A stretch of DNA of 64,000 nucleotides, from NCBI GenBank assembly GCA_965240325.2, contig OZ251232.1:62001-126000 (forward strand), written 5' to 3'. Source of the stretch: Rebecca billardiae RCC1528. Lineage: Eukaryota; Haptophyta. Every line of letters begins with the position of its first letter. The stretch's first letter is position 1. Of the stretch, positions 55,918 to 64,000 are shown piece by piece. A model generated the notes under the pieces. The model saw only the letters and a list, made by a program, of their open reading frames with translations, did no database searches and was not told the origin of the DNA. The position numbers and the translations under genes are program-made.

Positions 55918-57630
55918 CTAGGCACCGCCTGATGCGGCGGACGAGGCCCAGTCATCAGCCCAGGCAGGGCTGGGTCCAGTCTTGGCCATCGGGCGGCCGC
56001 ACGAGAAGCCGCCGCCAAACTCGAGCGCTCCCATCTCGAGCGTGGAGCTCTGCACGGTCTTCCATTTGTAGCCGCCGCCGCTCGTCGGCAGCCATTTCCG
56101 GAGCATGCTGGGGCTCCCGCGCGGCAGCGCCTTCAGGAGTGCACCCGCGATTGGCGGGCGCACCAGCGCCGACACTCGCATCCGCGCGCCGTGCGCCTCC
56201 GAGCACCCCGGGTTGTCGCTGAAGCCGTGCTCGGTCGGCACAAGGAGCGGGGGGCCGAAGTTGGCGCGCGCCGCCTCCACGCGCAGCCGGAGCTGCCGCG
56301 TGCCGTCCAGCGAGACGGCGCGGACGGCCAGCCTGCCTCTGCACGCGTCGCGGTACACGCTCAGCCGGTCGCCGTCCGTCGTGCGGAAGTCCCAGCGCAG
56401 CGCGGCCGAGCGCGCGCCGTGAGCGCCGGTGCTGCCCGCGGGCGCGCCGTAGGCGAGCACTGATTGGCTCGTGAGCACGCCGCCCACGTTGAGCAGCACA
56501 CCCGCCGCGAGGAGGAAGGTGCCGTTCGGGGCGGCCTGCGGAGGCTCGCGCTGCCGGCGCCGCGCGTCGGGCACGAGGCGTCGAGCGGCGGCCGCGCGGC
56601 GCCGAGCCGCCCGCTGGTGGCCCGGCGCGGCAGGCCAGTCCACGCCGAGCGCGTGCACCCAGTGCCAGCCCAGCGGAAACCCGGAGCCGTGGTTGCCTTC
56701 CATGTGCACGCGCGCGCGGAAGGAGGAGGCGAGCGTGGGCGCGCGCAGCGCGGCGAGCGCGGCTTCGGCCGCGCTGGGGGGCTCGGCGCTGGCCCGCCTC
56801 GCGCTCGAGCCGTTCGGCTCGGCGGCGAGGCTCGTCCCTCCAAGGGTGCTCCCTCCCTCAGCGCCAGCGGCCAGAGGCAGGCGCGCGTTGCTGCCGCCAC
56901 CGGCCGCTGGAGCGCGCACGCGCACCGTGGCGGGCGAAGCGAGGGAGTACACAAAGTAGCGACACGGCAGCACCGTGCCAAACTTGCTGGCCCACCCCTC
57001 GACCCCTGCACCCTCTCTCCGCGCGTCCCACGCCACGCGCGCGTCTGCGCCCAACTCGATCGCGAGCCCCGGGAGCGCAAAGCTGCAGCTCACGTGCGAG
57101 CCGTGCACGCGCAGCTCGCCGGCGGCGGGGTGGCCGGGGGCGACGCGCCAGACGAAGTTGAGCATGCGCCCGCTGCCAAGCGGCGCGATGTAAGGCCTGG
57201 ACGGCTGCGTGCTCCACGCGTCCACCGCGCCAGCTGGCAAGAGCGCGTGCTCGATGATGTGCGTGTCACCCTGGTGGTACTGCAGCAGCACGAGGTGCTC
57301 GGTGAAGTTGCTCTGAGCGCGAGGCGAGGACGAGCCGATGACGATCATCGCTACCCCCATGTCCGCGGCCACTGCGCGGAAGGCCCAGCCCTCAAAGTAC
57401 GCCGTGCCCCATGGCGCGTGCTGCAGCACAGGATGCGACGGAGGCAGCGCTTGCGTCGCAGCACGCGTGGCGCTGCCGATGGGATCGCTGTCGTCAGCCG
57501 AGGCGCCAATACGGCGGCCACTACGCCCACTCGCAATGACGCCAGGCCCATGCAAGAGCAGCGGCCATGACGCCGCCAGCTCAAGACAGGCCGCAGCCGC
57601 TACGAGCAGTACCAGGCTCGCGTACGGCAT
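55918..57630 (-). CDS. Tocopherol cyclase-like (VTE1-family) protein
   Basis: Single exon, 570 aa from ATG 57630; upstream in-frame codons include a GTG but no better ATG. Family signatures in order: AYFEGWAFRAV near residue 93 (VTE1: FFEGWYFKV), GSGFPLGWHWVHALG near residue 330 (VTE1: GGGFPTKWFWVQC), VPTEHGF and the C-terminal SSTLEMGALEFGGGFSCG (VTE1: SNMAALEVGGGPW). VTE1 closes the chromanol ring of tocopherols on plastoglobules. The N-terminus (MPYASLVLLVAAAACLELAASW) is a strong hydrophobic signal, as needed to enter a secondary plastid through the ER. The middle carries Ala/Arg-rich inserts. A divergent paralogue with another lipid substrate cannot be excluded. Confidence 0.75.
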   Translation of the reverse strand: MPYASLVLLVAAAACLELAASWPLLLHGPGVIASGRSGRRIGASADDSDPIGSATRAATQALPPSHPVLQHAPWGTAYFEGWAFRAVAADMGVAMIVIGSSSPRAQSNFTEHLVLLQYHQGDTHIIEHALLPAGAVDAWSTQPSRPYIAPLGSGRMLNFVWRVAPGHPAAGELRVHGSHVSCSFALPGLAIELGADARVAWDARREGAGVEGWASKFGTVLPCRYFVYSLASPATVRVRAPAAGGGSNARLPLAAGAEGGSTLGGTSLAAEPNGSSARRASAEPPSAAEAALAALRAPTLASSFRARVHMEGNHGSGFPLGWHWVHALGVDWPAAPGHQRAARRRAAAARRLVPDARRRQREPPQAAPNGTFLLAAGVLLNVGGVLTSQSVLAYGAPAGSTGAHGARSAALRWDFRTTDGDRLSVYRDACRGRLAVRAVSLDGTRQLRLRVEAARANFGPPLLVPTEHGFSDNPGCSEAHGARMRVSALVRPPIAGALLKALPRGSPSMLRKWLPTSGGGYKWKTVQSSTLEMGALEFGGGFSCGRPMAKTGPSPAWADDWASSAASGGA

Positions 57631-58210
57631 TGCCAGTCGATTGCCAGTCCACTCTCGGAATCTCGGATCCACGACGTCAGGCGGTGCCGGCGGGGAGGTC
57701 CGTGGAGACGCCAGGGCCGGCGGGAGCGGCACGGTGGCAGCGCATCTACCGTCTACGTAGTACGTACAGTACTTACCGTAGTGTACAGTAAGTACAGTAC
57801 TGTACAGTACATTGATCTGTACCTACAATCACCTTCCGTGTGGCGTGTCGGCGTGTCGCGCGCTGCGCCACGCGTGCCGGGGGCCCCCGGCCCGCCGCAG
57901 CAGCAGTCGGCGAGTGAAGAGGCGATGACCGCAACGCAGACGCAGTGCAGTACGGCCTGCATCAGCTTGCCGCCGCCGGCGCGGTAGTTGCCCTTGCAGC
58001 GCTCGCGCTCGGCGAGCCGACTAGCGTGCTGCTGCTCAGGCATGGCGCATGCCAAGTGCGCGTCTCGTCGGCGTGCTATCGCCTGCCAACTCGTGCACCC
58101 GTGCCGGCAGCTTCATTATCTCCATGAGGGCTGCTGCTGCTGTCGCCATCCTCCCCATCACCTGAGTCGCGCAGCGCGCCGGCCTTGTAGCGGCTGTGCG
58201 CCGCGCAGTG
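57631..58210. other. Intergenic region with GTAC palindromes
   Basis: 580 bp between two minus-strand genes, so it should hold the sulfotransferase 3' end and the promoter of the tocopherol-cyclase-like gene. It includes CTACGTAGTACGTACAGTAC at 57754 and the perfect palindrome GTACAGTACTGTAC at 57792-57805. No gene was seen. Confidence 0.55.
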
Positions 58211-59335
58211 TCAAGCGACCAAGCTGTATGTACCATTCAGCAGAGACTTGAGCACAGCTGCCCCGATCAAGTTGACGCCGCTCAGCAGCTGCATGCGTGA
58301 CACGTCCTTGCCAAACCTGCGAAGGGCATACGCATACAGCTGGAGGTCCACTGCAGTGAGCCTCCGGATCTTGGCCAGCACTGGCTCTGACAGCTCTGCT
58401 GGCGAGTGGGCAGGCACGCCATGTGTGATATGCGACTGCCCAGCGTCTGCCTTGCCCACAGCGGCGAGGCACCTGGCAGAGACCACTCCGCGGGCCATCC
58501 ACTCCAGCAGGCACAGGGACTCTGAGTAGAACTCGGAGATCAGCACGACTGGCGTGCTGTCAATGCGATCCCTGAGGACATCGATTCGTGGACTCAGATG
58601 CCCTGCGCAGCCAGCATGCAACTTCCCACCATTGCAACCGCACTCGGACCCATTCGCAGCCAGGGCTTCAATGTAGCGCGCCTGGAGGTTCCACGGCACA
58701 TAGCACCTGAACTGGTCGATGACGCAGCCGTCCGGTGAGCTCTGGGCTGGCATGTGCCCCAGACGCCCTCCCTGACCACGCGCCTTCTCCCAGCGCAAGT
58801 AGACGTCAAGCCAGCGCCCCAAGCCAGAGTAGGGCACGTCATCACGCCCCCTGGGGAATCCTGTGAGCTGTGTTTGCCTGCGGCCCCACTGGCTGTATTT
58901 GCACTCCATGAACTGTGAGTAGACATGCGCTGTGGGGTGACGCACGAAAAGGACCATCCGTGCGCAACGCGAGCCACCCGCTGCCTCCTGATGCAGTTTT
59001 CTTTGCACCCACAGCCACGACTTCTCCCCGCCCCTCACCCATGCATCAGGCGGCACGTGGCGTGGCGCGTCGAGCGCGAACGACGAGCCCGCTGTCTTGG
59101 GAAGGTGCACATTGAAGTAGTAGGCCCTCGCCCAGTCACACGAGCCTTTGGGCTCACTCGGTGAGTGCCAGCTGCCAACGGCTGCGCCTGACATGTTTGT
59201 CCCAGGGCGCCAGATGCCGTCCTCGTGACTGAGGCGGCGCGCACGAAGGGAAAGGGGAGCTGTGATTGCGCCCTCAAACGGCATCAAGCGCGAGGTGCGC
59301 ATGACGTGCAAGGTGCACAACGCCACAGACATCAT
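58211..59335 (-). CDS. Membrane-type sulfotransferase (PAPS-dependent)
   Basis: Single exon, 374 aa. The 5'-phosphosulfate-binding loop VHLPKTAGSSFAL lies near residue 75, and the 3'-phosphate-binding motif VLFVRHPTAHVYSQF near residue 130; together these define carbohydrate-type sulfotransferases that use PAPS, mostly in the Golgi. Cysteines are plentiful (CVIDQFRCY, GSECGCNGGKLHAGC), consistent with a lumenal disulfide-bonded enzyme. The start has two adjacent ATGs and only a weak hydrophobic stretch, so a signal-anchor exon upstream may be missing. G+C and third-position G+C are visibly lower than in neighbouring genes, with fewer Ala/Arg runs. The acceptor is unknown (glycan, lipid or small molecule). 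Confidence 0.85.
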   Translation of the reverse strand: MMSVALCTLHVMRTSRLMPFEGAITAPLSLRARRLSHEDGIWRPGTNMSGAAVGSWHSPSEPKGSCDWARAYYFNVHLPKTAGSSFALDAPRHVPPDAWVRGGEKSWLWVQRKLHQEAAGGSRCARMVLFVRHPTAHVYSQFMECKYSQWGRRQTQLTGFPRGRDDVPYSGLGRWLDVYLRWEKARGQGGRLGHMPAQSSPDGCVIDQFRCYVPWNLQARYIEALAANGSECGCNGGKLHAGCAGHLSPRIDVLRDRIDSTPVVLISEFYSESLCLLEWMARGVVSARCLAAVGKADAGQSHITHGVPAHSPAELSEPVLAKIRRLTAVDLQLYAYALRRFGKDVSRMQLLSGVNLIGAAVLKSLLNGTYSLVA

Positions 59336-60101
59336 TATCGCCTGGACTGCTTCTGCGGCGTCCGCTCTGCCACCATGTATACACTACGCGCACTGCGCGC
59401 AGGGCTCCTCCATCGCCGGTCGTGGCGTCCGCCGGCCGCTGGCGCTGACGAAAGTGGCAGGATGCGATCAGCAAGCAGTATCGTACGTGCAGTACAGTTT
59501 ACTGTACGGTACAGTTTACTATCATCAGAATAGGAGACGCACACAGCTCAGGCAGGCGAGATTGACGCCCGCCAACTGTCACCGCCCATGAAGCCGTCGC
59601 CACAGCACCCCCTTGTGAAGGATGATCGATCACGACAGTATCATGTATCATCATGTCTCTGTCACTCGGATGGCCATGCAGTTGCACCTTGCCACCGGGC
59701 ATCACGGTTGACTGACGATCAATATTATAGTACGTGAATAATAACATATATATCACTATATACCTCAGACTCGCGTCGACACGGACTCGACAGTCTCTTC
59801 ACATCAGCAGTAGCAGACGTATTATAGTACTTACTACTAAGAATTAGCCGCCGCCGGCGCTGTACTGACCGGTGACCCGGCGCCGCGGCGCTTCCATCCG
59901 ATGCCACTGCGCCGCCTCTCTCCCAGTCTCTGCCTCGGGCGTTCCCCTGCCGTCACCGCTGTCTCCACGCAGCTTGCGACCGGCATGTGCGCGAGCGCCG
60001 CTCCGCCTGGCGGCCGGGGCTATCCGCGCGAGGTGCGTGCGGGCAAGGTCAGACCGCCACGGGCGCCACCGCTCTGAGCCAGCAGATTGCTCTGAGCCGG
60101 A
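59336..60101. other. Intergenic region with GTAC inverted repeat and A+T-rich island
   Basis: 766 bp between two minus-strand genes. It contains GTACAGT-TT-ACTGTAC at 59492-59507 and A+T-rich DNA at 59715-59850. The G+C-rich part from 59860 is the 3' flank of the GT32-like gene. It should also hold the sulfotransferase promoter. No gene was supported. Confidence 0.5.
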
Positions 60102-61106
60102 TCAGCGCCGACGGCGTCTCCGCCGCCATTGCTTCTGGACGTACGCGCGGACCTGCTCCAGGCAGGCCCGCTCTGTGAGCGACAGCACGAGCCCGGCCGT
60201 GACGGGCGCCACCGCCTCCACGCCCATCTCCGCCGCGCTGCCGGACCATCGGCGCGCACCAGACCCTGGCAGGCCGCCAGCGGCGCCGATCACGCGCTCG
60301 GCGATGGTGCGCAACAGCCCGTGCTCGTGCGCCTGGCGGTAGCGCTCCTGCCCGAAGATGCCGGTCAGGTGCACCACGAGCGACTGCTCCAGGGCGCGCG
60401 AGTAGCTCATGCCCGAGCGCTCCATCACGGCCGCGTCGGGGAACGGCGAGATTGCAATCTCGGGCGCGGGGAGCGCGAGGTCTGGGTGGGCGCGCGCGAG
60501 CTGGAGGGGCACGTCGCACGAGGTGCGGTCCCACTCGCTCGGCTTGAAGCCGCGCGCGTACGCCCGCCGCCACAGCGCGAAGATCGGCGCGCCCTCCCTG
60601 CCGAGCAGCACGCCGTTGTTGAGCTTCTCCACGCCAGAGGCGTTCTCGTACCCGCCGATCAGGCCCGCGCCGCACTGCCGCACGTCGTCGAGCGGGCGGA
60701 GCACGAAGGCGTCGTGGTCGATGTACATCCCGCCGTGCTCCTCGAGGAGCTCGAGCCGCATGTGGTCCGACTGGTGCTCCACGCGGCGCACGCGCGCCCC
60801 GTCGAAGAAGGTGCGGTTGCGCGGCGCGCGCCGTACGAGCTTGTCCGCCATCGCGAGCGCGCAGAGCCACGTGGGCGAGGCCGGCGGGAAGCGGTCGTAG
60901 TAGAGCAGGTACGCATCGGGTCGCAGGATGTACCGCACGCTCATCATCGCGAGCACGTGCTCCCAGCGCATCGTGCCGCCTCCGAGCCAGGGCTGGTGGA
61001 CCACGTTGGGGATGGGCGCAGCCGACGTGTCCGCGAACCGCGCGGGGCACGCGAACGCGGCGGCGGCGGCGCGGAGGCAAGCCACGGCCAGCAGGAGGGC
61101 GGGCAT
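60102..61106 (-). CDS. GT32-like glycosyltransferase with DxD motif
   Basis: Single exon, 334 aa. The start at ATG 61106 gives a signal peptide or anchor (MPALLLAVACLRAAAAAFAC); a frame-compatible ATG at 61253 would bury it. The core shows IPNVVHQPWLGG, YLLYYDRFPP, the sugar-donor/metal motif LEEHGGMYIDHDAF near residue 125, then LNNGVLLGREG and VVHLTGIFG. This is the layout of DXD-sugar transferases of CAZy family GT32 (Och1, inositol-phosphoceramide mannosyltransferase, alpha-1,4-GalT-like), which add a mannose or galactose residue in the Golgi lumen. The C-terminus ends with a run of arginines after a Trp. Donor and acceptor are not determined. Confidence 0.87.
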   Translation of the reverse strand: MPALLLAVACLRAAAAAFACPARFADTSAAPIPNVVHQPWLGGGTMRWEHVLAMMSVRYILRPDAYLLYYDRFPPASPTWLCALAMADKLVRRAPRNRTFFDGARVRRVEHQSDHMRLELLEEHGGMYIDHDAFVLRPLDDVRQCGAGLIGGYENASGVEKLNNGVLLGREGAPIFALWRRAYARGFKPSEWDRTSCDVPLQLARAHPDLALPAPEIAISPFPDAAVMERSGMSYSRALEQSLVVHLTGIFGQERYRQAHEHGLLRTIAERVIGAAGGLPGSGARRWSGSAAEMGVEAVAPVTAGLVLSLTERACLEQVRAYVQKQWRRRRRRR

Positions 61107-61367
61107 GGCCAGAGGGCGAGCAGCGCGAGTCGTCACCTTGGCGATGGCTCGCGGGGCTCGCCCTCGCCCCGTCGTCGTCGACGTCGTGGCCCCCCTTGCC
61201 CGAATCGTCGCGTCCAGTCGTCGACAGTCGAGTGAGTCGACACAGATTTGCATGTGAGTCGGTCCTGGGCGGGCGCGGGCCGCGCGGCGCGGCGGCGGAT
61301 TCTCTTCGCGTCGTCGTCCCGCGCCGCGGGGCGCGGGCACCACCTCGCCGCCCGCGGCGTGCGCGCC
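61107..61367. promoter_or_regulatory. Divergent intergenic region, GT32 / RETICULATA-like
   Basis: 261 bp between outward-facing ATGs, probably a shared promoter. The middle (about 61190-61260) is less G+C-rich than the flanks. Confidence 0.4.
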
Positions 61368-62393
61368 ATGCTCGCGCTCGTGGTCGCGGCGCTGCTCGGC
61401 TCAGCCCCACCGGCCTCGCAGCCCGCCGAGCCGCGCCGCTTGCCCGGGCCCGCGCCGCCGCTCCTCGCGCGCCGCCCGCCGCTCGGCTCGTCTCTGGTCG
61501 CGCGCGCGCGGGGCGGCAGCCGCCTGTCCAACCGCCTGTCCGCCGACAAGCTGCTCACCGTGTCGGGCCTCGCGCACGCGGAGCTGCCGGCGGACATGCT
61601 CGCCGCGCTCGCCTCCGGCCACCTCTCCGCGCAGCACCTGCGCAACTACGCGACGCTCATCTCGTTCCTCGACCTCGACCTGCCGCCGGTGCGCGCGGCG
61701 CTGCGGTGCGCGCTGCGGAGGCGCTTCCTGCGCAACCGGCTGCTGCTCAACCCGCAGCTCGCGTCGATCCTCGCGATCGAGATGAGCGTCGGCCTTGCCA
61801 CGCGGCTCTTCGCCGAGGCGCGCGCGCGCGGCGCCAGCGCCGCCACGCAGTGGGACGCGCCGGCGCTCGCGCTCGCGCTCTGGACCAACGTTGCGCTGGT
61901 GGTGGCGCTCTCGCCCGCGGCGCGCATCGGGCCGCGGGCGCAGCGCGGCGTGCGCGGCGCGCTGGGCCGGATGCCCGCGTCGTGCTTCCAGCCGGGCGAC
62001 TTCACCCCCGCCCAGCGCGCCTGCTGCCTCCTCTTCAAGGCGCTCAAGTTCGGGCTGGGCGGGCTCGGCTCGCACCTCGCGAGCTCGGCCGCGCGCGCGG
62101 CCATCGGCCGGCTGCACGTGCTGCTGGGCGGCGCCGTGCTCGGCGCGCGCCGCCGGGGCGTGGACCGCCGCGCGGCCTGGCGCGCCGGCCTGGCGTACGG
62201 CTCGTTCGTCGGCCTCCTCGCCTCGACGCGCTACCAGCTCGTCAACGCCGTCGAGGCGTCGCTCTTCCCCGCACTCGGGCTGCCCTCCACCGGGCCGCTC
62301 GCCACGCTCTGCTCGGCGGCGGTGCGCGTCGCCAACGCGTGGGTGGGCGGCACCACGTGGGTGCACTGGAATCGGCTGCTCGGCGCGTGCTGA
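61368..62393 (+). CDS. RETICULATA-related (DUF3411) plastid-envelope protein
   Basis: Single exon, 341 aa from ATG 61368; the upstream open part has no ATG. The N-terminus MLALVVAALLGSAPPAS is a signal peptide followed by a Pro/Arg/Ser-rich stretch, the bipartite pattern of secondary-plastid targeting. The body follows the RETICULATA family: RRRFLRNRLLLNPQLASILAIE near residue 120, IEMSVGLATRLFAE, LALWTNVALVVALSPAA, LLFKALKFGLGGLGSHL, LAYGSFVGLLASTRYQLVN and VRVANAWVGGTTWVHWNRL. Several segments are hydrophobic enough to cross the membrane. Plant homologues sit in the chloroplast inner envelope and affect leaf development and metabolite supply; transport activity is suspected but unproven. 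Confidence 0.88.
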   Translation: MLALVVAALLGSAPPASQPAEPRRLPGPAPPLLARRPPLGSSLVARARGGSRLSNRLSADKLLTVSGLAHAELPADMLAALASGHLSAQHLRNYATLISFLDLDLPPVRAALRCALRRRFLRNRLLLNPQLASILAIEMSVGLATRLFAEARARGASAATQWDAPALALALWTNVALVVALSPAARIGPRAQRGVRGALGRMPASCFQPGDFTPAQRACCLLFKALKFGLGGLGSHLASSAARAAIGRLHVLLGGAVLGARRRGVDRRAAWRAGLAYGSFVGLLASTRYQLVNAVEASLFPALGLPSTGPLATLCSAAVRVANAWVGGTTWVHWNRLLGAC

Positions 62394-62668
62394 CGGCCCG
62401 CAGGCGGCGGGCTCCGGGCTCCAGAACGAGCCGGCGATACGAGCAGACGGACGGGCGGTTATTCGTCTAGATGATGGCGGAAGGCGCTCGTCCGCGCGTC
62501 GATCGTCGCGGAAATATCATCGTCGCCGTGAGCGAAGGTGGGGCGGCGGCGGGCCATCAGCATTATCACTCTGCATTGTCAACGACGCGACAATTATTTA
62601 TTCATCCAGCGCGCGGCGGGCGTCGTCGCGCGCACTGGAGTACGCGAATGCGCTGCCCAGGCCGAGGC

Positions 62669-62794
<126 letters not shown>

Positions 62795-63172
62795 ACATAA
62801 AATAATAATAATAAGTCATCGTCTGCTGACGTATACGGACTTACGCGGATGATCATCATTGGCTCAGCATATTGCTGTCGTCGTCATACAACTCATAGTG
62901 ACGAGCGTCATACGCATCAGCATCAGCATCATCGTCGTGATCATCAGCACGCATCGTCTCACTCAGTGACGGGCGCTGAATACGTAAGCGCGCAGTGTCA
63001 ATACTGAATATATATATATATAAGCGACGAGCGAGCGAGCACGAGCAAAGAAGCACGCGACGACGAACGAGATGGGGCCTCGTTTGCTGATGATGAGGCA
63101 AGGGGCCGACTGGCCGTAACTGATGAGCAGCTTGTGAGCTCGGCGCGAAAGGCCGTACATAAAGTGCCGATA

Positions 63173-63579
63173 TGTGTGAGCTCGACTGGTTAGTTGCTTG
63201 ATGAACTGGAAAGCTGCCACTCGGGCTGCAGATGATCTTGGATATGATCTCGAGCGCCGAATGGAAAGAGGAGCAGATGCAGAAGGAGCCACAGCCAGCG
63301 GCAGCGTGATTGGCAGATATACAAAAGCGGCAGCGGCCGTGATGACGATAACGGAAAGCTTGTCCGAGGGATGGTGTGTGTGAGCTCGACTGGTTAGTTG
63401 CTTGATGAACTGGAAAGCTGCCACTCGGGCTGCAGATGATCTTGGATATGATCTCGAGCGCCGAATGGAAAGAGGAGCAGATGCAGAAGGAGCCACAGCC
63501 AGCGGCAGCGTGATTGGCAGATATACAAAAGCGGCAGCGGCCGTGATGACGATAACGGAAAGCTTGTCCGAGGGATGGT
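63173..63579. repeat. Perfect 204-bp direct tandem duplication
   Basis: Copy 1 is 63173-63376 and copy 2 is 63377-63579. Both begin TGTGTGAGCTCGACTGG and run to GCTTGTCCGAGGGATGG, with no difference noticed. The period is a multiple of three. Perfect identity indicates a very recent event or an assembly artefact. Confidence 0.93.
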
Positions 63580-64000
63580 CTTGGGAAAGGACGCGCTGGT
63601 ACAGCTATCCGGATTGGGTACCAGCACGTAGCAACTACCTGCAGGATCAGGTAGACGATGGAGGCCCGCCTTGGCCTTGGCTGTCAAGACACTGCGACGC
63701 ATCACCTTCCAGCCTCCCGACACATTCGGTTATAACTGCGTTATAAGTATAACGCCACATATAAGCGGCGGCGGCGGCGGTCTCAGAGTACTGCCATATA
63801 TATATCCTGCGCATATGATGTATATATATATTCGTCGATCGCCTTGGTCTGTCGTCACGGACACGGCTGACGACGACGTCACGACGTCGACTGGCGGCGT
63901 CGCATTGACTGCGCGGCACCGCGCGCCGGCTTCACGAGCGCGCGCCACTGTCGTACCACTGCGTGTCACGCGGCGGCCAGCCAATCGGCGCGCGGGCAGC

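Noticed and set aside
57631-57732. N-terminal extension of the tocopherol-cyclase-like protein
   Set aside because: It would need a GTG start and would place Pro-rich sequence ahead of the hydrophobic targeting segment that begins at ATG 57630.
61248-61367. N-terminal extension of the RETICULATA-like protein
   Set aside because: The extension would start at TTG. The ATG at 61368 directly begins a good signal peptide.
62963-63496. 177-codon minus-strand frame covering the 204-bp duplication
   Set aside because: It repeats the same peptide because of the duplication and then runs into an Ile/Tyr stretch from TA repeats. There is no independent support.

Overview
The window is nuclear DNA of a eukaryotic microbe with very high G+C (mostly 70-80% by eye in genes, with A+T-rich spots between them). 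Genes are compact, with few short spliceosomal introns. Most donors are GTGCGC or GTGAGC and acceptors are CAG. A RETICULATA-like plastid-envelope protein and a tocopherol-cyclase-like protein point to a photosynthetic cell. A CFAP300 homologue points to motile cilia or flagella. Together with the base composition and the signal-peptide-like N-termini on plastid-type proteins, this suggests a GC-rich alga with a secondary plastid, perhaps a haptophyte. That placement is inference and was not tested by any search.

Layout. 0.4-1.0 kb: a small protein with no assigned function. 2.1-3.6 kb (minus): an AMPK-gamma/SNF4-like four-CBS protein in three exons, divergent from a membrane-anchored GH5 exo-beta-glucanase-like gene (3.8-6.0 kb, four exons). 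6.4-9.2 kb: an acylation-signal protein with a TIR-like region fused to kinesin-light-chain-type TPRs. 10.0-33.6 kb: a giant midasin (MDN1/Rea1) gene with one 22.5 kb exon and one short last exon. 34.0-35.9 kb: a membrane GT2 processive glycosyltransferase. 37.9-39.9 kb: a coiled-coil protein with a coding 12-bp minisatellite. 40.1-41.0 kb: CFAP300. 41-44 kb: gene-poor DNA with a diverged 405-bp tandem duplication. 44.1-49.3 kb (minus): a kelch/coiled-coil protein with TQT-like repeats, divergent from an SDR gene (49.4-50.5 kb). 51.2-51.4 kb (minus): LYRM4/ISD11. 51.7-54.5 kb (minus): UTP25, divergent from a 2H-phosphoesterase-like gene (54.7-55.5 kb). 55.9-57.6 kb (minus): tocopherol-cyclase-like. 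58.2-59.3 kb (minus): sulfotransferase. 60.1-61.1 kb (minus): GT32-like, divergent from the RETICULATA-like gene (61.4-62.4 kb). The end holds a (TA)60 microsatellite and a 204-bp tandem duplication.

The genes are unrelated housekeeping and specialised functions: ribosome assembly (MDN1, UTP25), Fe-S assembly (LYRM4), cilia (CFAP300), energy sensing, plastid, and glycan metabolism. No operon-like logic is expected. Four divergent pairs sit 148-261 bp apart and probably share promoters. Long open frames on the opposite strand are a side effect of the G+C content and are not annotated. No tRNA, rRNA or CRISPR was recognised.
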